From Plotosus lineatus (Eukaryota; Chordata; Actinopteri; Siluriformes; Plotosidae): 64,000 nt of DNA. Below are positions 35,100 to 46,675 of this stretch, one piece after another (position 1 is the stretch's first letter; each line of letters opens with the position of its first letter). The translations under genes were made by a program, and so were the position numbers. The notes under the pieces were generated by a model, which searched no databases, had not been told where the DNA came from, and was given only the letters and a program-made list of their open reading frames with translations. Location of the stretch: positions 13,676,419-13,740,418 of the forward strand of contig CM045750.1 in the NCBI GenBank assembly GCA_024760905.1, given 5' to 3'.

Positions 35100-35329
35100 T
35101 ACACTTCCATGTGTTGACACTCTGTCAGGTCAGTACTCTTAAAGTCAATCAGGGAGCCCACTAACACCTGATTGACATCCCACTGATTGAAAACACCTGA
35201 CCCTAATTCCACCTTCATATAAGATGCTAATCCTAGCGGTTCACAAATCTTTGCCACTCACTGATATGTAATATTGGATAATTTTCCACAATAAATAAAT
35301 GAAGAAGTAAAATTGTTCTGCTCTTTGCT

Positions 35330-35990
35330 CTCGCAGGTGCTCCGATGCAATCATAGACAACTTAGAGCAGCTGAGAGAAAGTGTAAGAAATTTTAACTTC
35401 GGTCAGTTATGGCTTTCTACTTAGCTCTCCAATCCACATTTTAATCTGATGTGACTTCTGACAAGATAGCCTTCTACAACAAAAAGTTGGACACTGCTGC
35501 ACAAGATCCACGCAAATTCCACAAGATGTTTTCATCAGTACTCAATCCATCTGTTCCACCTGCCCCATCCTTCCTGACCACTGAAGACTTTGTTGACTTC
35601 TTTGATGGGAAGATTAACCAAATCTGTGAAACATTTACTCCCACCCCAACACCTACACTACACAGCTTAGCTTCCACTTCTCCTTCCCTTAGAGTTTTTA
35701 GAATCTCACATCCAGCAAGTCATTTCATCATGCAATCCTACCACCTGTTCACTGGATCCAATTCCTTCCACAATACTCCAGACTATCTCTCAAGAGCCAC
35801 AATAACCCCATATCATCTGGTCAGGTACCAACAGTGTTCAAAAGAGCAAGGGTTTTACCCATTGTAAATAAACCCTTTCTGGATCCATTGGACATCAGTA
35901 ACTACAGACTGGTATTGCTTCTTTCTTTCCTTTCTAAAATTCTTGAATGCGCTATTAATTACCAAATGTCTTTCTATTGATCAATCTTCT
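35330..35990 (+). pseudogene. LINE ORF2 relic (endonuclease-RT linker, RT start)
   Basis: The 138-codon ORF reads KLDTAAQDPRKFHKMFSSVL and FLTTEDFVDFFDGKINQICE, the linker before RT in CR1/L2-type LINEs. Downstream in another frame come KRARVLPIVNKPFLDPLDIS and NYRPVLLLSFLSKILECA (RT region 1). Frameshifts occur between them. The rest of RT is absent. Confidence 0.75.
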
Positions 35991-36119
35991 TTCTATTCTA
36001 AAATGACTAAAGAGCCTTTGAAGATGGATGCTAGCTGTTCTGCACTGACTCTCAGAAGTTAAGGTGACACATGGTTGGGTCTAGGGGGTTTCGCTTCTGA
36101 AAGAGTTGTCTCATGTCTT

Positions 36120-36462
36120 CATTCATTCATTTTCTGTAACTGCTTCATCCTAATTAGGGTCGCGGGGAGGCTGGTGCCCATCCCAGCCGACTCCGGGCGA
36201 GGGCAGAGTACACTCTGGACAGCTCGCCAGGCCATCGCAGGGTGGAAACACGCCGAAGGCTTTGCGGCCTACTCTTGTCGAAAGTCAGCAATGGTTCTTT
36301 TACATGCCTCACACCATAGACAGTGAGAGACATGGCCGGCCTTTGATAACCCAGTTAGCTGCACTGTGGGGGACAGTGACCATCCTGTGGAGAGTGGGAC
36401 TCGAACCCCCAACCTTTGGATCAGCAATCCAGCGCCCTATACCACTAGACCACCACTGCCCC
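36120..36462 (-). mobile_element. SINE-A, tail B, complete (minus)
   Basis: All parts are present in reverse: tail B with CATTCATT repeats, both body hairpins, B and A boxes. Target duplication GTCTCATGTCTT / GTCTCACGTCTT at 36108-36119 and 36463-36474 (11 of 12). Confidence 0.95.
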
Positions 36463-36687
36463 GTCTCACGTCTTGTGAATTTAATAATCTAGTTACTTTT
36501 TTACCTCTATATGTGGTTTATGATCAACCATGGGTGTCAGTCTCTTGTGCAGAGGTACTGTAGTGCCAGGGCCATTAGAGTCGGCTGCTTGTAAATACAC
36601 AAGACTTATGCCGTAGGTGCCGTCCTGCTGTCGGATTTCTTTTCTTTGTCAAGAGAAGAACTGGTAATTTGGTGATTCAATCTTTTT

Positions 36688-36885
36688 TCATATACCGTAA
36701 TTTTCTGGCATGCCCTTTATCTTGATGTGGTCTATTAATGATTGACATCCTCTGTCACTATATTTTGTTTTATCATCACACAGCACACATCTTGCTTTCC
36801 CAGCCACATCCATCTTCTGATAAAACTCTCCAATGGTAGTGGTTAACTCACGTTTATCATATGAAATGTTCATAGGTTTCGCCAA
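36688..36885 (-). pseudogene. Zinc-finger N-terminal fragment of a transposase-like protein
   Basis: Reads DVAGKARCVLCDDKTKYSDR then GCQSLIDHIKIK. The C-x2-C pair plus the DHIK segment look like the N-terminal zinc finger of hAT-like or related fish transposon proteins, but the final histidine of such a finger is not evident. The frame stops right after. No terminal repeats identified. Confidence 0.5.
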
Positions 36886-37329
36886 CCATTCTCAATTCCA
36901 TTTTATACGACATCCTCATCCACCTCCCTAGCCCTATTTTCTTCGGTTCTATCAATAATTCTTGCCGTTATTACATAAATTCAAGAAGCTTAATGTTAAA
37001 TCTTCCAACAATGTAGCATCGCACAGACAAATGGTGAACTGTACATTTTACATTCGAACTTAAGTGCTCATTTGCTCACTAGAGCTTTAAACCTGCATCT
37101 TGACCAATCAAATTACGCAACACAAAATTATCAACCAATCGTAGTTAATCTCTTTGGTTCTATTCATTTTGGCAATGCAAGACGGCTATGTGTACTTGCT
37201 ATACACCCCCTCCCCCACTCCCATTTTCACGTGGATGACAAATTTGATCCTCAATACGAGAATTTTTGTGGCTCCAAGACCAAATAACATGCCTGAGTGT
37301 ATTTGTGTCCCTAGTGGGCCACTTTATAT
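36886..37329. other. Non-coding stretch, nothing recognised
   Basis: Overlapping 63- and 71-codon ORFs near 37072-37345 have no recognisable domain. Confidence 0.35.
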
Positions 37330-37850
37330 GCTGCCTGTATTTTGAATGTTTGTGGGTGAGGTTTGCCATCTTAAAATGCCCAAGAATGATAATAACAGAA
37401 TCCGGGTGTTTTTTTCTCCACGTCTGTTATTTGATTAGCTAGTTGGTGTAATGCTTCTGTTACATAAGACTGAGCTGGAATATAAATTCTGACCAGGATG
37501 AACAAGAAGAACTCCCGTGATTAATAAAACAGTCTACAGTTTAAGAATAGTGTCTCTAAATTAGGGTTGCATGACTTATTTAACACTGTGATATCTTTAC
37601 ACCGACCTTCATTTATGTAGGAGATTTTGCTTCCCTTTGATTTCTCTGGCAGCTCTGAAATTCTGTCTGCACAGAAAAGCTGGATGCCCAGCAGCCGTAG
37701 TGTGCTTTCTTGGATATGTGAACTGAGCCCGGGTTCAGAAAAACCACAGCGGCACACATCCATCTTACTTGCCAGGGAGTGGACGTTGACCAGGTGTACA
37801 AATGGGACAGCAGTGCGTATTGTCCCTGTCTCAGTTTGTCACGCACCCCC
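37330..37850 (-). pseudogene. LINE endonuclease-region relic (minus)
   Basis: Minus frames read GFSEPGLSSHI, ADRISELPEKSKGSKISYIN, then EGRCKDITVLNKSCNPNLET and ILVRIYIPAQSYVTEALHQL. This is the APE-endonuclease region of a teleost LINE (KSRGGGVCFYIN ... PNLE ... VYIPPQA). Same LINE type as 24720-25990, opposite orientation. Stops and shifts throughout. Confidence 0.7.
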
Positions 37851-38665
37851 GTGCGTTTTCTGTGTCAGCGTCTCCAGCAAAAACTGGCGAGTGCTGCTGA
37901 ATCTCCAACCAAAATCTCAGAAAAACTTTTCATTTCAGGGGAACTAACTGGAGTCTCTTATCAGGTTTTAGGAGTTGTGTGAAAATCGGATGATGTTTGA
38001 GTCATATTTATGGAGAAATGTATAGAATTCTTAATGTTTAACAAGTGTTCAAACACCACTGTAACTTTTCACAAATTAACCCGTCGAACAGATCCAGAGC
38101 GTTGAACTGTGTTTCCAGTTGTGCTCAATAGTTGACCCATGAGATCATAAGTGAGGTCAAATTCGATAAAAATTAAGGGATGAGAACTAAAGTGGTGTAA
38201 CCAAAATCAAGCTGTTTTTGAGAAAAATGACATGAAATCATTTGCAGTATATAAAGTCAGATATATAGCCATAGTGGGGATAGTGCTCACAATATGAAAT
38301 ATGCTCATAATGAGGATGAAGCGACCATTCTCACATGCATAGATCTTATTTACATTGGTGAAAACATCACCTTATCTCACTTTTATTTTTCTTTTGTGGT
38401 TCTAAGCCCTTGGAATATTCCCATTGCTTGTTTCAACACAACCAAGAGATTTATCGTGATATGTGCTACTCCAGCAGGTCTGTACATCCAGCTGGAGACA
38501 TTTGGGGGCTGGCTGATCATTAATGGTAACTGAGTAGACTAGAGCAGAATGTTTAGAATGTCTAAATATTTGTGACCGTCTGTCATAGCGTCAACAACAT
38601 TTTCCAGTGACAGATGACCCTTGTAAACCACCAGCTGGAGAGTGTGACACCAGGCAGGCTGGCGT

Positions 38666-38667
<2 letters not shown>
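37851..38667. other. Non-coding stretch, nothing recognised
   Basis: No repeat family or domain identified. Confidence 0.35.

Positions 38668-38732
<65 letters not shown>
38668..38732. repeat. (CA)n microsatellite
   Basis: About 32 CA units. Confidence 0.96.
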
Positions 38733-38734
<2 letters not shown>

Positions 38735-38910
38735 ATGTTTTATATACAGCATCAGTTAAACGAGTCATAGATATGACTCAAAAATTTTCATGTTTTGACT
38801 TCATGAATAATATCTCAAATAATAGTTGTTGTTTTTTAAATTTCAACAGAGGGGTAAAAATATGGAATGCTAACAAAAGTAAAAAATATACATAAAATAA
38901 AATAATTGTG

Positions 38911-39275
38911 GGCAGCGCGGTGGCTTAGTGATTAGCACGTCCACCTCACAGCAAGAAGGCCTGGATCTGATTCCTAGGCTCGTGTGTTTCTGTGTAGAGT
39001 TTGCATGCCCACCCCATGCTTGCGTGGGTGTCCTTCCACAGTCCAAAAACCTGCACAGTAGGCAAACCGGCTGTTCCAAATCGCCTCTAGGTGTGAGTGT
39101 AAGTGGCTGTGCGAGTGTTGACTCTGCAATGGCCTGGCAAGTTGTCAAGGATTTACTCCAATCCAAAAAGCACAATCACATAGGGTTTACCCCGCCCTTG
39201 CCCAGAGTCGGCTGAGTTGGGCGCCAACCTCCCCGTGACCCTAATTAAGATTAAGCGGCTTAGACAATGAATTAG
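38911..39275 (+). mobile_element. tRNA-derived SINE, family 2, with tail B
   Basis: The head GGGCAGCGCGGTGGCTTAGT has an A box unlike SINE-A. A long central region follows (TTGCATGCCCACCCCATGCT). The 3' end is the same tail B as SINE-A (GCAATGGCCTGGCAAGTTGT ... ACCCTAATTAAGATTAAGCG). A 35-bp foreign segment (about 39148-39183) interrupts the tail. Confidence 0.85.
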
Positions 39276-39839
39276 TCAATGAATAAAATAATAAAGAAAG
39301 AAAAGAAAAACACTTACAGGCCCTAACAACCTGTCGGCCTTGAATGGAAATATGGTCCCAAGAAAAGAGTGAGTTCTAACTGACGGTGTGTGCAAAAGAT
39401 GGTGGTGATTACTAGTCTGTCTAAAATGTGGTGCAAACATAAACAAAAATGAGAAATATATTAAACTACAAAATAGAAGGAAGCCCAAGGAAGACATCAA
39501 AGTGTCAGGATAGAAAACTGGATTCAATATGCTTTTAAAAAAGAAAATGTGCAAATAAATAAATAAAAACATAAAAGGACAAATGTCTGTACCTGTAATG
39601 CAAGAAAACAATAAAATGAAATGAACATGAAACTGATATAAAAGCCAAGGGCAAACCAGCACTAACATCTTAGTTTAAAAAAAAAGTTACAGTGAGCTAA
39701 ATATACCCAGTCCCTATGAAAACGCACCGCTCACGGAATCTGGAATAGCTCCACGGGTTGATATGTGAAGTATATACTTATGATGCATTTGAGATAATGA
39801 ATGATTTAAGAAGACATGTAAACTTCATTCACAATAACG
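39276..39839. other. Non-coding stretch, nothing recognised
   Basis: A 130-codon minus ORF at 39276-39668 is Phe/Leu-rich because it lies on A-rich sequence. No domain. Confidence 0.35.
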
Positions 39840-40224
39840 TTAATACGATAATGTTAATGCGTCAATATGGGGCCAAAATAAGGACGTCGTGCACGCAGGC
39901 CTGCAGCTCGCAGACAGTTCCGTACGGTGTTGGGGTGAATGAATCCACGTCGTCCTTGAACTTGAGCAGCTGTTCTTGTCGCTGGTAATGTTCGGTCTAG
40001 GACACAATCCTGTACGATCTGACGGTCCTGACGTGCCGTTGTCACACACTGTTGACCCGGTCAAGGACGGTCCGAGTGCTCCCCGTTTGCAAAAACCTTT
40101 GATGGAGTCTTGCGATCGTTGTGTGTGTGCAGTGTAGTCGTCTGGCAATTTCCCTGGTGCTGGCACCATTTTGAAGCCTGCCGATGGCACGTTCTTGTTC
40201 AGGGGCTGTAAGTCGCGGCATCAT
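39840..40224 (-). pseudogene. Tc1/mariner transposase N-terminal DNA-binding domain
   Basis: From ATG at 40224 it reads RLTAPEQERAIGRLQNGAST and REIARRLHCTHTTIARLHQR, an HTH. After a frameshift at about 40045-40060 it continues ARQDRQIVQDCVLDRTLPAT, then NTVRNCLRAAGLRARRPYFG, the second HTH. It breaks off before the catalytic domain at 39840. A different Tc1-like family from the one at 26067. No intact ends located; sequence to about 40510 may be its 5' flank. Confidence 0.8.
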
Positions 40225-40748
40225 GTCGGCTTTTCACAAGTGTCAGTGAACAAGTGAAATTTTATTTGGATTCACACGCTTTTAAAGGCAATGTGTGCAC
40301 AAATTCAGAGTGAAATTCATTTTTCCCGTGGTGTGCGTGCAAAATGTTGCGTTTTTGCGAAAAACTGCCTAGCGTTACAGTTAACATGAAATTCTCGCAT
40401 TTCTTGCACCTGGCATATGGGGAGACGTCGCTGTAGTGTTGTTGTATAAAAATGTACATTGAAGTTCATTTGAACTTAAATACTGTATTGACTTTTTTCA
40501 AGTGGTGCATTTTCATGTGTACTCAGTATAGAAGCAAACATTTAGTGAGGATTCGACGAAAGTCACTGATGGATCACCCTGCCGCAGCCTAGATGATGTG
40601 AAAGTTTTGTCTGTTGCTTTTCTTAATGAAAAATAAGAATATTGCGTAAAGAAAATCATTTATAATATGGGGCTTCATGTCGGGTAAAGGACCAGGGGCG
40701 ATCATGACCTCCACAATCAGTGCAAAGGTGTATGTTGTATTATTGGCC

Positions 40749-40751
<3 letters not shown>
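40225..40751. other. Non-coding; possible Tc1 flank
   Basis: May include the untranslated end of the preceding transposon. No terminal repeat pair could be matched. Confidence 0.3.

Positions 40752-40786
<35 letters not shown>
40752..40786. repeat. (CT)n microsatellite
   Basis: About 17 CT units. Confidence 0.95.
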
Positions 40787-40788
<2 letters not shown>

Positions 40789-41070
40789 CTCTCTCACATA
40801 GATTTGCTGATGATAAAATAATTTTTCAGGATGCATTTTGTTACAAAAGAAAGTACATTAAAGTTTTCCTTGAGGAAAGGCAATCCAGAACTCAATCTAT
40901 TTGAAAATGTATGATGACAATTTTAAAAATAGGTGTCATATTTTTTTCTACATTAGTCTGAAAAAAGTACCCATGTGATCCCCTGCAGCCTAATACAGAT
41001 TAAGTCGCGAGGTTGTGTTTTGAGAAAGAGCTAAAGTAAGCTCAAAATGGTGCACCCGTACGAAAATGCG

Positions 41071-41114
<44 letters not shown>
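41071..41114. repeat. (TA)n microsatellite
   Basis: Interrupted once by TTTA. Confidence 0.95.
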
Positions 41115-41120
<6 letters not shown>

Positions 41121-41311
41121 TATTTGTAGTGAATATGGATAATAAGGAAATACCCTGAGCAAATACTCTCCCTGCTTACAGAATCCCAGAAGGATCCTCC
41201 ACTCATATTGCACTAAACCAATGAGAAGCCTCAAAACAGACATGACTCCGTGTGAATAGAACTTACACAGCCCTCCATAATTATTGGCATCCCCGATAAA
41301 GCTGTGTTAAA

Positions 41312-41388
41312 AGCAGTGGTAGCTTAGTGGATAAGGCGATGGGTTACTGATCCATAGGTCAGCGGTTCAATCCTGCCTGTCAGCACCA
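41312..41388 (+). mobile_element. tRNA-derived SINE head (family 4)
   Basis: GCAGTGGTAGCTTAGTGGAT carries an A box and GGTTCAATCC a B box. It ends at TGCCTGTCAGCACCA and transposon sequence resumes immediately. Too short for a functional tRNA and lacks an acceptor stem match. Confidence 0.75.
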
Positions 41389-41399
41389 CATATCTACTG

Positions 41400-42193
41400 T
41401 CAGAGGAATCATTAATAAGTTTAAAACAACCAGAACAGTGGTAAACAAGGATGCAAGGTTATTTGCCACCACGCACAGTGAGGAGGCTGGTAAGAGAAAT
41501 AAAAAGTTCTCCAAAGTTCACTGATAATGAATTGCAACAAATGGTAGCATCTTGGTGTCTCCGAAATAATAAAGAATCACAATCAAAAACAAGCTATTAG
41601 AAATGAATGCAAGGAAAAAATCTTTTCTCACTCACAAGTCATCAACACAAACATCTGGAGTTGGCTTAGTGGTACTGGGACATCAACTGGGACCATGTGT
41701 TTTGGTCAGAAAGAGAGAGCTTTCTTCGCAACAAACACTCTAAGTTGGTCTGGCGGAACACAAATGATGAGTATGGAGAAAAAGCACCTCATACCCACTG
41801 TGAAGTATGGGGTGAGGATCAGTGATGCTGTGGGCCTGTTTCACTTCCAGAGATCCTGGAAACCTTGTTTGAGTATATAACATCATGAACGCAATGAAAT
41901 ACCAAGACAATTTAAATTAAAATCTGGGGACCTCTGCCCAAAAGCTGAAGATGGGTCGTTACTGGATCTTTCAGCAAGACAATGACCCTAAACATGTGGC
42001 CAAATCTACACAGAAATGGTTCACCAGACACAGAATCAAACTCCTCCCATGGCCATCTCAGTTCCCAGACCTCAACCCCATTGAAAACCTGTGGAGTGAA
42101 CTGAAGAGGACAGTGCAGAGGAGAGGACCCAGGTCGGTGGATGCTTCGAGAGATTGTGCAAAGAGGAATGGTCAAAGATCCTTCTTTCTATAG
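41400..42193 (+). pseudogene. Tc1 transposase relic
   Basis: The early part is only recognisable at the DNA level and by scattered frames. The clear portion (41951-42193) reads [20 protein letters not shown] and [20 protein letters not shown]. It includes the second Asp and the Glu, 34 residues apart (DD34E). The first Asp region around 41690-41750 is damaged. Inactive. Confidence 0.9.
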
Positions 42194-42330
42194 TTTGCTG
42201 GTTAGCTGGTTTTGTTGGCAAAAGTATTAACATCAGGGCTGCTAACAATCGTGGCACAGCTGATTTGATATAAAATAATTATTTCTTACTGTGGGTTTTT
42301 TCCCCACTGAATAATTTGGATAATTTTGGA

Positions 42331-42744
42331 TTTTCCTCTTTTTTCATTGTGGTCCAATATTGTTTAGAAAAACCTGAATTTACATGATGCCTTTATGCCT
42401 TTCTGCACCAGAATCTCGAAGGAATTTTCCCCACCTCCCCTGAAATGCTAGATTTTTAAGTATTCATGGTGGACAGCCTGTTTGGCTTCCTCCTCCTACT
42501 TAGTCTTTCTGCTCTCTGTGTTTATTCTGCTCTGATTGGTTGCCTGAAGCTGTGTGGCACAGCCAGGATAGACAGATGTGTTGACAACCAACTCAAACAA
42601 CCCAGAGGAAAAACTTTAAACGCATGCTAACCTTATATTTGACATTTCGGTGTTACATAACAGTTATTCAACATTAAACAAAAGGTGTACGAAGCATCAT
42701 ATCTCTTCTTTAAAATCAACCCAATAGATAAAGCAATGGGCAGC
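42331..42744. other. Non-coding stretch, nothing recognised
   Basis: No repeat family or domain identified. Confidence 0.35.
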
Positions 42745-42915
42745 ACTGGCTCAGTGGTTCAGGTTACTGATCAAAAGGCTGGGGGTTCAAGCCCTAGAAC
42801 CACAAACATACCACTGTTGGGCCCTTGAGCAAGGACCTTAACCTTCACATGCTCAATTGTATCAAAATTTAAGTCAGTCTGGATAAGAGAATCTGCCAAC
42901 AGACATAAATGTAAA
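42745..42915 (+). mobile_element. tRNA-derived SINE, family 4
   Basis: A-box-like TGGCTCAGTGG, B box GGTTCAAGCCC, then CCACTGTTGGGCCCTTGAGC and AAGGACCTTAACC, ending GTCTGGATAAGAGAATCTGC. This is the common short SINE type of catfish-like genomes, with an L2-related tail. Confidence 0.85.
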
Positions 42916-43084
42916 ACTATAGATTCGCATATCATCAAACAATGCACTCAACAAATGTAATGAATTTTTAAACACTGGAAACAGTTATTTCATGTTTCCA
43001 GTTGGTGACACTATACAGTATTGTCGTAATGTTTAGCATTGGCATATCATAACCATTAACTACAGCAAATCATAAATCTTATGA

Positions 43085-43200
43085 ACGCACACACTCACTC
43101 CTCTTCAGAACCACTTAATCCTACTATAGTATCACGGATAGGCTAAAGCTTATATCAGCTGGTATTGGACAAAGGTGGGGTATGTTTTAAACTCTTTCTG
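43085..43200 (-). mobile_element. SINE family 2 tail fragment (minus)
   Basis: The complement of ACCACTTAATCCTACTATAG and GATAGGCTAAAGCTTATATC matches the 3' end of the family 2 SINE. Diverged. Confidence 0.5.
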
Positions 43201-43724
43201 AATCCAACAGTGTTGCAGCACCATGACATACAGCACTGACCCTTTCAGCATCCTGGAAATCAGAAACATCGTCACACCTGTAAGGGCCTGGCTGGACTTG
43301 GGTTAACTTTTTAACTATTAACTTCATTAACTACAGCAAAACCATGGAGCACAATAAACTTACAGAACATTAAAGGGATCTTATTGATGAAAGTATCACT
43401 CTGGATAAGCATCCAAAAAAATTGCAAGGTATTATATACACCACAGAGCAGAAGAATTTCAGAAAATGATTTTTTGGCAGATTGTTTCCAAGAATTGAAC
43501 ATCCCTCGGAAACTGAGGAAAGACAAGACAACAGTGGACAAACAGCAATAATTAAAGGAAATGCAGACATTTCTGGAAGGTACTGATAATGTATCTCACA
43601 TATTTTTCATAAATCTCACATGCATGTTCTTGTAAAGAAAAAGGTTGAACTTTTTGGCCACAGTCACGTAAGGGGTGCTTTAGCTCAAAAACTACACTGC
43701 GCATCACCAAAAGAACCCTGTAAA
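43201..43724. other. Non-coding; possible Tc1 relic
   Basis: Shares position and decay with the following Tc1 fragment but gives no readable motif. Confidence 0.3.
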
Positions 43725-43910
43725 CACGGTGAAGCATGGTGGTGGCAGCATCACACTTTGGAGTCGTTTTTCTTCAGCTGAAACGAAGACTTTCGTAAAG
43801 GTGGATGAAACAATTCTATATACAAATCTATTTAGCTCAAAAAATGTAGAAATTTCTTTAAAAGCAGACGATAAGGGGAACTGTGTGAAGACTTTTTTAA
43901 AGCAAATGTA
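43725..43910 (+). pseudogene. Tc1 transposase fragment
   Basis: Reads MKHGGGSITLWSRFSSAETK and TFVKVDETIL, resembling the VMHGGGSIMVWGCFSA block between the first and second catalytic Asp. Isolated. Confidence 0.55.
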
Positions 43911-44118
43911 ATTACTGTCATGAAGCAGCGTAACTGGACATTCTGATGTCTCTAGTAAAATAATCCAAAGGAATGTTTGGCATTACATTTAAAAAGTCAT
44001 TAAGTAATAGCATCTCGGTACACTTCTACAATCCCACAGCCATCCTGCCTCACACCAAAGTCCAGTTCAGGGTGAACCCAGTGATTTTGTGTTTTGAAAG
44101 GTTGCCTTGCTCTTAACA

Positions 44119-44127
<9 letters not shown>

Positions 44128-44163
<36 letters not shown>
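44128..44163. repeat. (CT)n microsatellite
   Basis: About 18 CT units. Confidence 0.95.
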
Positions 44164-44166
<3 letters not shown>

Positions 44167-44304
44167 CACACACTCACACAGGAGGACAACTTTACTGCTA
44201 ATACTACTTATTATGTTAAACAAGAAGATTAAAAAAACGGTATGTGCTGTTTTTAAACACAAATTTACTTTACTGATTTTGTTAATGGAAATTAATTATT
44301 ATTT

Positions 44305-44340
44305 TTGTTGTTGTTGTTGTTGTTGTTAGTAGTAGTAGTA
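44305..44340. repeat. (TTG)n(TAG)n short repeat
   Basis: Triplet runs TTGTTGTTG then TAGTAGTAG. Confidence 0.9.
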
Positions 44341-44607
44341 TATACTGTACCTATTAATAGGCATTACCTTCCATGCACTGAGTCACTGTGCTGTTTCTCT
44401 ACCATGTGTATGAATTAAAATGCACACGAGAACCAGCTCAGACCTTCTCACATGCACACACCAACAAACATGTACACGAGCGGTGAATACGCACACACGT
44501 GCACGCTCATGCACTTACCTCCCGTAGGCACTGATCTGAGAGAAAATTAAATAAAGGCACAGAGATGATGCAGCCAAGAGAAAAGAAAGCATGTGTGAGA
44601 GAAAGAC
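44341..44607. other. Non-coding stretch, nothing recognised
   Basis: Only CA-poor purine patches seen. Confidence 0.3.

Positions 44608-44611
<4 letters not shown>

Positions 44612-44701
<90 letters not shown>
44612..44701. repeat. (TG)n(GA)n compound microsatellite
   Basis: About 25 TG then about 18 GA units. Confidence 0.96.
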
Positions 44702-44705
<4 letters not shown>

Positions 44706-44923
44706 CCTTTTTTTAACTGTGAGTTGTTAAGGCATCTTTCCCAAGTTTTGATTCCTATATGAATTGTCCTGACTGAGCATTAACCCGTGTTGACTTACTT
44801 GGCTTAAACTGACAAAGAAGGATTAGTCATTGGACAAATAAACCGAGTCCAATCTGGTGACGGCTTCAAAAAAGGTACAGTATACCGTATTGTTTCCTTG
44901 TATTTTCTCACATGCACTCCTAC

Positions 44924-45096
44924 CTGAGTCTGAGCGTTGGCAGCTGTTCATAGGCACAGTCATATTAAGTACATCATTCATAGCTGTGTCAGCATAGTGG
45001 CCCCTTTGCACATCATGCTCACTGTCCGTCTGGTCACTTTCTTCATGACCGCTGTCCTTTAGGCTGTTACCCTCCATGTCTTTAAATGTTGACGTA
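44924..45096 (-). CDS. Delta-protocadherin cytoplasmic-tail exon (173 bp)
   Basis: Protocadherins of the delta group are single-pass cadherin adhesion proteins whose cytoplasmic tails are encoded by small 3' exons. On the minus strand a T-rich tract ending in AG at 45097-45098 is followed by a frame reading [20 protein letters not shown], then [20 protein letters not shown] and [16 protein letters not shown]. It ends at CAG/GTAGGA (donor GT at 44922-44923). The [18 protein letters not shown] block is characteristic of this group; I recall it best for PCDH17-like members but cannot fix the paralogue. The exon enters needing two upstream bases and leaves with one base over. Two bases are exactly what the exon at 53294-53352 supplies. 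Confidence 0.88.
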
Positions 45097-45934
45097 CTAA
45101 AAAAAAAGAGAAGCGAGAGAATAGGTTTCCCATTAGTTGTTACACTGCTTTCACTCGATCTTCTGTTCATAATCCAGTGGGTATATTCACTACTTAGAGA
45201 AACCGTAATCAGAACATTTCTCTGTCTGATTTGCAATTCTTTTACTATATATTTAATGAAATTACAGTACATTTTATTATAAAGTAAAATTTGGCATACT
45301 CCTTTTATGAATTTTTAAACAATGGCCTTTGAGTAATAATTTAAAAAAAAGATCGTTCACCTGCACGGATAAAAGTCTATACGTAGTTGAAAACTGCACA
45401 AAGAGCCATTGCTGTGTTGCCTTACCACATTAACTGTCTGTATAAAAGTCCTGAAAATTGTGAAAAAAAAAAAAAAAAGTGCTCATGTGTGGTGTTAATG
45501 ATTCTCTCTCAGGGACCTGGTGAGGTAAAGGTATGTCTCTGGGTACAGGTAGTGAGGGAGGGCGGTCTAAAAAAGAACTCGGTGATTTATTTGTTTTACA
45601 TGCAATTGCATCTTTCTTTGCTTTGAATATTCAGTGCACACAAAATGGTTGAGAATAAAAGTCACAAGACTGAGTAAATATTTCGTAAAATTGCCTAAAG
45701 CAGGGTAAACAGACAACACCTTCGGCACTCAAATCTTCAGCAGTGAAATATCAACATCAAAACAGTGATCTGCCAGATGATAAAATCCCAGAAAATATTA
45801 ATCCGGGTGAAGATAAGCATTGAAAGTGTCCTTCAGTGTTGTCTGGCAGTGAGTTTTGTTCAAAACGGGCTGTGGATGGGGTAGCTGGCCGGACATTGAC
45901 ACATGTGTTCAGTGTCACGGGACATGGAAAGGAC

Positions 45935-46356
45935 TGTTACAGATGCAATTTGTAAATTCTGTGCAGTGATCACTTTGATCCGGGTGTGTCGAACCCTGCC
46001 CATGTTATGCAGCAGGCATAGTCAAACAGATGGAAATTCGCAGAGGGTGCCAGCCTGTCCATTTTTATCATGGTGGAAGGCGGGGTTTAGACTATTTAAG
46101 TGGCAGCAAGGGCATGATTGAGCACCCTCTGCATTCAGAGAGGAGTCTGTTGAAGCCACCAGGTGAGTAAGTGAATGCACCTGGCTAATTAGTAATCTTA
46201 TTTATGTGTGTGGAGAGAGCGACCGTGTGCAGAAGGCGTACTGATGCATTAAAAATCCCTGAAGGGGACACAAGATAGTAAACTCAGTGAAAAAACTGAA
46301 CAAACTGTCCATCTGCCTTCCCGCCTCCTGGGTCCCAAACACGAACATTTGTTACA
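45935..46356 (+). mobile_element. Possible solo LTR
   Basis: Begins TGTTACAGATGC and ends CATTTGTTACA. Inside are a CTATTTAAGTGG TATA-like site near 46093 and ATTAAAAATCCCTGAAGGGG followed by CCTGCCTCCTGGG-like sequence. This is the look of a retrotransposon LTR 3' end. No matching 4-6 bp target duplication was found and there is no second LTR. Confidence 0.35.
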
Positions 46357-46675
46357 GAGTCAGTGAGTTTTTTAAACATTAATTTAATTTTCAATCTTGG
46401 GGCAGATTTCGTCATTTAGTGGCCCGGTGCAAACACAGGCCTGGGGCTCTCCACGTCCCACATTTTCCCCGTTTTTCAATCCTTATTGTGGGATGTCCCA
46501 CGTAATGGGCCCATCACAACGGTTCTTCACCCCAAGACAGACTCTGTGTCCCTCTGTCTCTTTTTCATGATGTTTTGCAACTGTATCACATGACCAACAT
46601 ACTGTGACATCACATATTGATTTTTTTTGCTCCACCCTGGGACATCTCATATGCACTGCTCCTAGTTAATCTGTC
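46357..46675. other. Non-coding stretch, nothing recognised
   Basis: No repeat family or domain identified. Confidence 0.35.

Larger units (their letters stand above)
33600..35325 (-). mobile_element. Degenerate Tc1 transposon carrying two SINEs
   Basis: The left end has CAGTGCTTGAAAGTTTGTGA. The right part ends near GCCACTCACTGATATGTAAT and ACAATAAATAAATGAAG, the interior end of the opposite repeat, so the right terminus is truncated. In between lies a minus-strand transposase, broken by SINEs at 33760-33990 and 34040-34380. Confidence 0.85.
41270..42330 (+). mobile_element. Degenerate Tc1 transposon with SINE insertion
   Basis: The left end CAGCCCTCCATAATTATTGG is the family of 331-548 and 23040-23229. 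A small SINE sits at 41312-41388, followed by transposase sequence. The right part has the inner repeat (CTAACAATCGTGGCACAGCT) and then decays near 42330 without the outer end. Confidence 0.85.

Noticed and set aside
39276..39668. 130-codon hydrophobic minus ORF
   Set aside because: Phe/Leu richness comes from A-rich plus-strand sequence; no start context or conserved motif.
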